Assembly: GCA_007131895.1 (NCBI GenBank)
Contig: SLPR01000198.1
Location: 1 to 7,499, forward strand
Reading direction: 5' to 3'
Length of the DNA: 7,499 nt
From: Bacteroidales bacterium
GTDB lineage: Bacteria; Bacteroidota; Bacteroidia; Bacteroidales; UBA7960
Shown: positions 7,045 to 7,499 of the stretch, one piece after another
Position numbering within the stretch: position 1 is the stretch's first letter
How the letters are laid out: every line of letters starts with the position of its first letter
Position numbers and translations under genes: made by a program
The notes under the pieces: model-generated
Seen by the model: only the letters and a program-made list of their open reading frames with translations
The model's database searches: none
What the model was told of the DNA's origin: nothing

Positions 7045-7499
7045 ATGAAAAAAATACAAACAACGCTTTTATTAACCCTTGCCCTGTTTTTACAATTTAC
7101 AACACTCATTGCCAATCCGGAAGAACAGCGTCCGCCTACCGATGCCAATATTTTCGGACACGTAATAGATGCAGAAACCGGCGAGCACCTGCCTTTTGTT
7201 AACCTTCTGATCAAAGGAACGAGAATAGGAACCATCACCGATGCTACCGGTCACTACATCCTGACCAACCTTCCACCCGGAAAGCACACGCTAATTGCAC
7301 AAAGCATGGGCTATGCCAGGACAGAGAAAGAATTTGAAGCCATTGAAGATCGAACCTTTGAAGTAGATCTAAAGCTGATACCCACAGGGATCAATCTTGA
7401 TGAAGTTGTTCTGACATCATCCCCTACCGCCAGTGGATTCCGCTATCAACCTGATGCAGTATTTCTGGGAGAACAACTACAACGCCGCAGCGAGCCTTC
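7045..7499 (+). CDS. TonB-dependent outer-membrane receptor, N-terminal part (3' end outside window)
   Basis: The first 151 codons of a receptor run open to the window edge. ATG 7045 gives a signal peptide (MKKIQTTLLLTLALFLQF, cleavage probably near residue 24). A carboxypeptidase-regulatory-like domain (PF13715) follows at about 34-112, with the usual IFGHVIDAETGEHLPFVNLL, a GT..GTITDATGHY turn and a LPPGKHTL loop. Next comes INLDEVVLTSSPT (116-128), the TonB-box-like junction, and then the start of the plug domain (GFRYQPDAVFLGEQLQRRSE). This architecture is standard for Bacteroidota receptors that import substrates across the outer membrane using TonB/ExbBD energy. The ASGFRYQPDAVF...LQRRSE segment resembles, from memory, Bacteroidota receptors related to the zinc receptor ZnuD. 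The preceding His-rich protein agrees with a metal substrate. The barrel and the rest of the plug are not in the window, so the substrate remains an inference. Confidence 0.9.
   Translation, partial: MKKIQTTLLLTLALFLQFTTLIANPEEQRPPTDANIFGHVIDAETGEHLPFVNLLIKGTRIGTITDATGHYILTNLPPGKHTLIAQSMGYARTEKEFEAIEDRTFEVDLKLIPTGINLDEVVLTSSPTASGFRYQPDAVFLGEQLQRRSEP

Overview
The window looks like chromosomal DNA of a member of the phylum Bacteroidota, probably a Bacteroidales- or Marinilabiliales-type organism. Four things point there. One gene product ends in a type IX secretion (T9SS) C-terminal sorting domain. The last gene starts a TonB-dependent receptor with the carboxypeptidase-regulatory-like N-terminal extension typical of the phylum. 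One upstream region carries a clean Bacteroidota -7 element (TAnnTTTG). The gene starts follow A-rich leaders rather than Shine-Dalgarno sequences. A more exact placement cannot be made from the sequence alone.

Layout. (1) Positions 1-2019 hold the end of a tripartite efflux operon on the + strand: the 3' part of a MacB/FtsX-type ABC permease, then a periplasmic adaptor (membrane fusion protein). A near-ideal intrinsic terminator closes it at 2040-2078. (2) A 51-residue DUF1328 (YtjA/UPF0391-like) membrane protein lies on the - strand at 2143-2298, converging on the efflux operon. It is easily missed because longer meaningless frames overlap it. (3) A 404-base divergent intergenic region (2299-2702) has weak promoter candidates in both directions. 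(4) Positions 2703-6434 encode a 1243-residue secreted multidomain protein: signal peptide, N-terminal beta-rich region, lamin-tail domain, chitobiase-C-terminal-like domain, CotH-family atypical kinase domain, InlB-repeat-like domain, a further beta-rich module and the T9SS tail. (5) Positions 6540-7499 hold a promoter, a small two-helix membrane protein with three HxH motifs in its loop, and the N-terminal 151 codons of a TonB-dependent receptor that runs off the window.

How the genes work together. The permease and adaptor are parts of one pump that would join a TolC-like outer-membrane channel; the ATPase and channel genes are presumably upstream. The CotH protein appears to be its own transcription unit and acts outside the cell or at the surface. 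The His-rich membrane protein and the TonB receptor are probably co-transcribed. The histidine clusters and the receptor's N-terminal sequence suggest transition-metal uptake (zinc or copper), which is an inference. The points most worth following are the exported CotH kinase-like protein, the His-rich protein/receptor pair, and the hidden DUF1328 gene.
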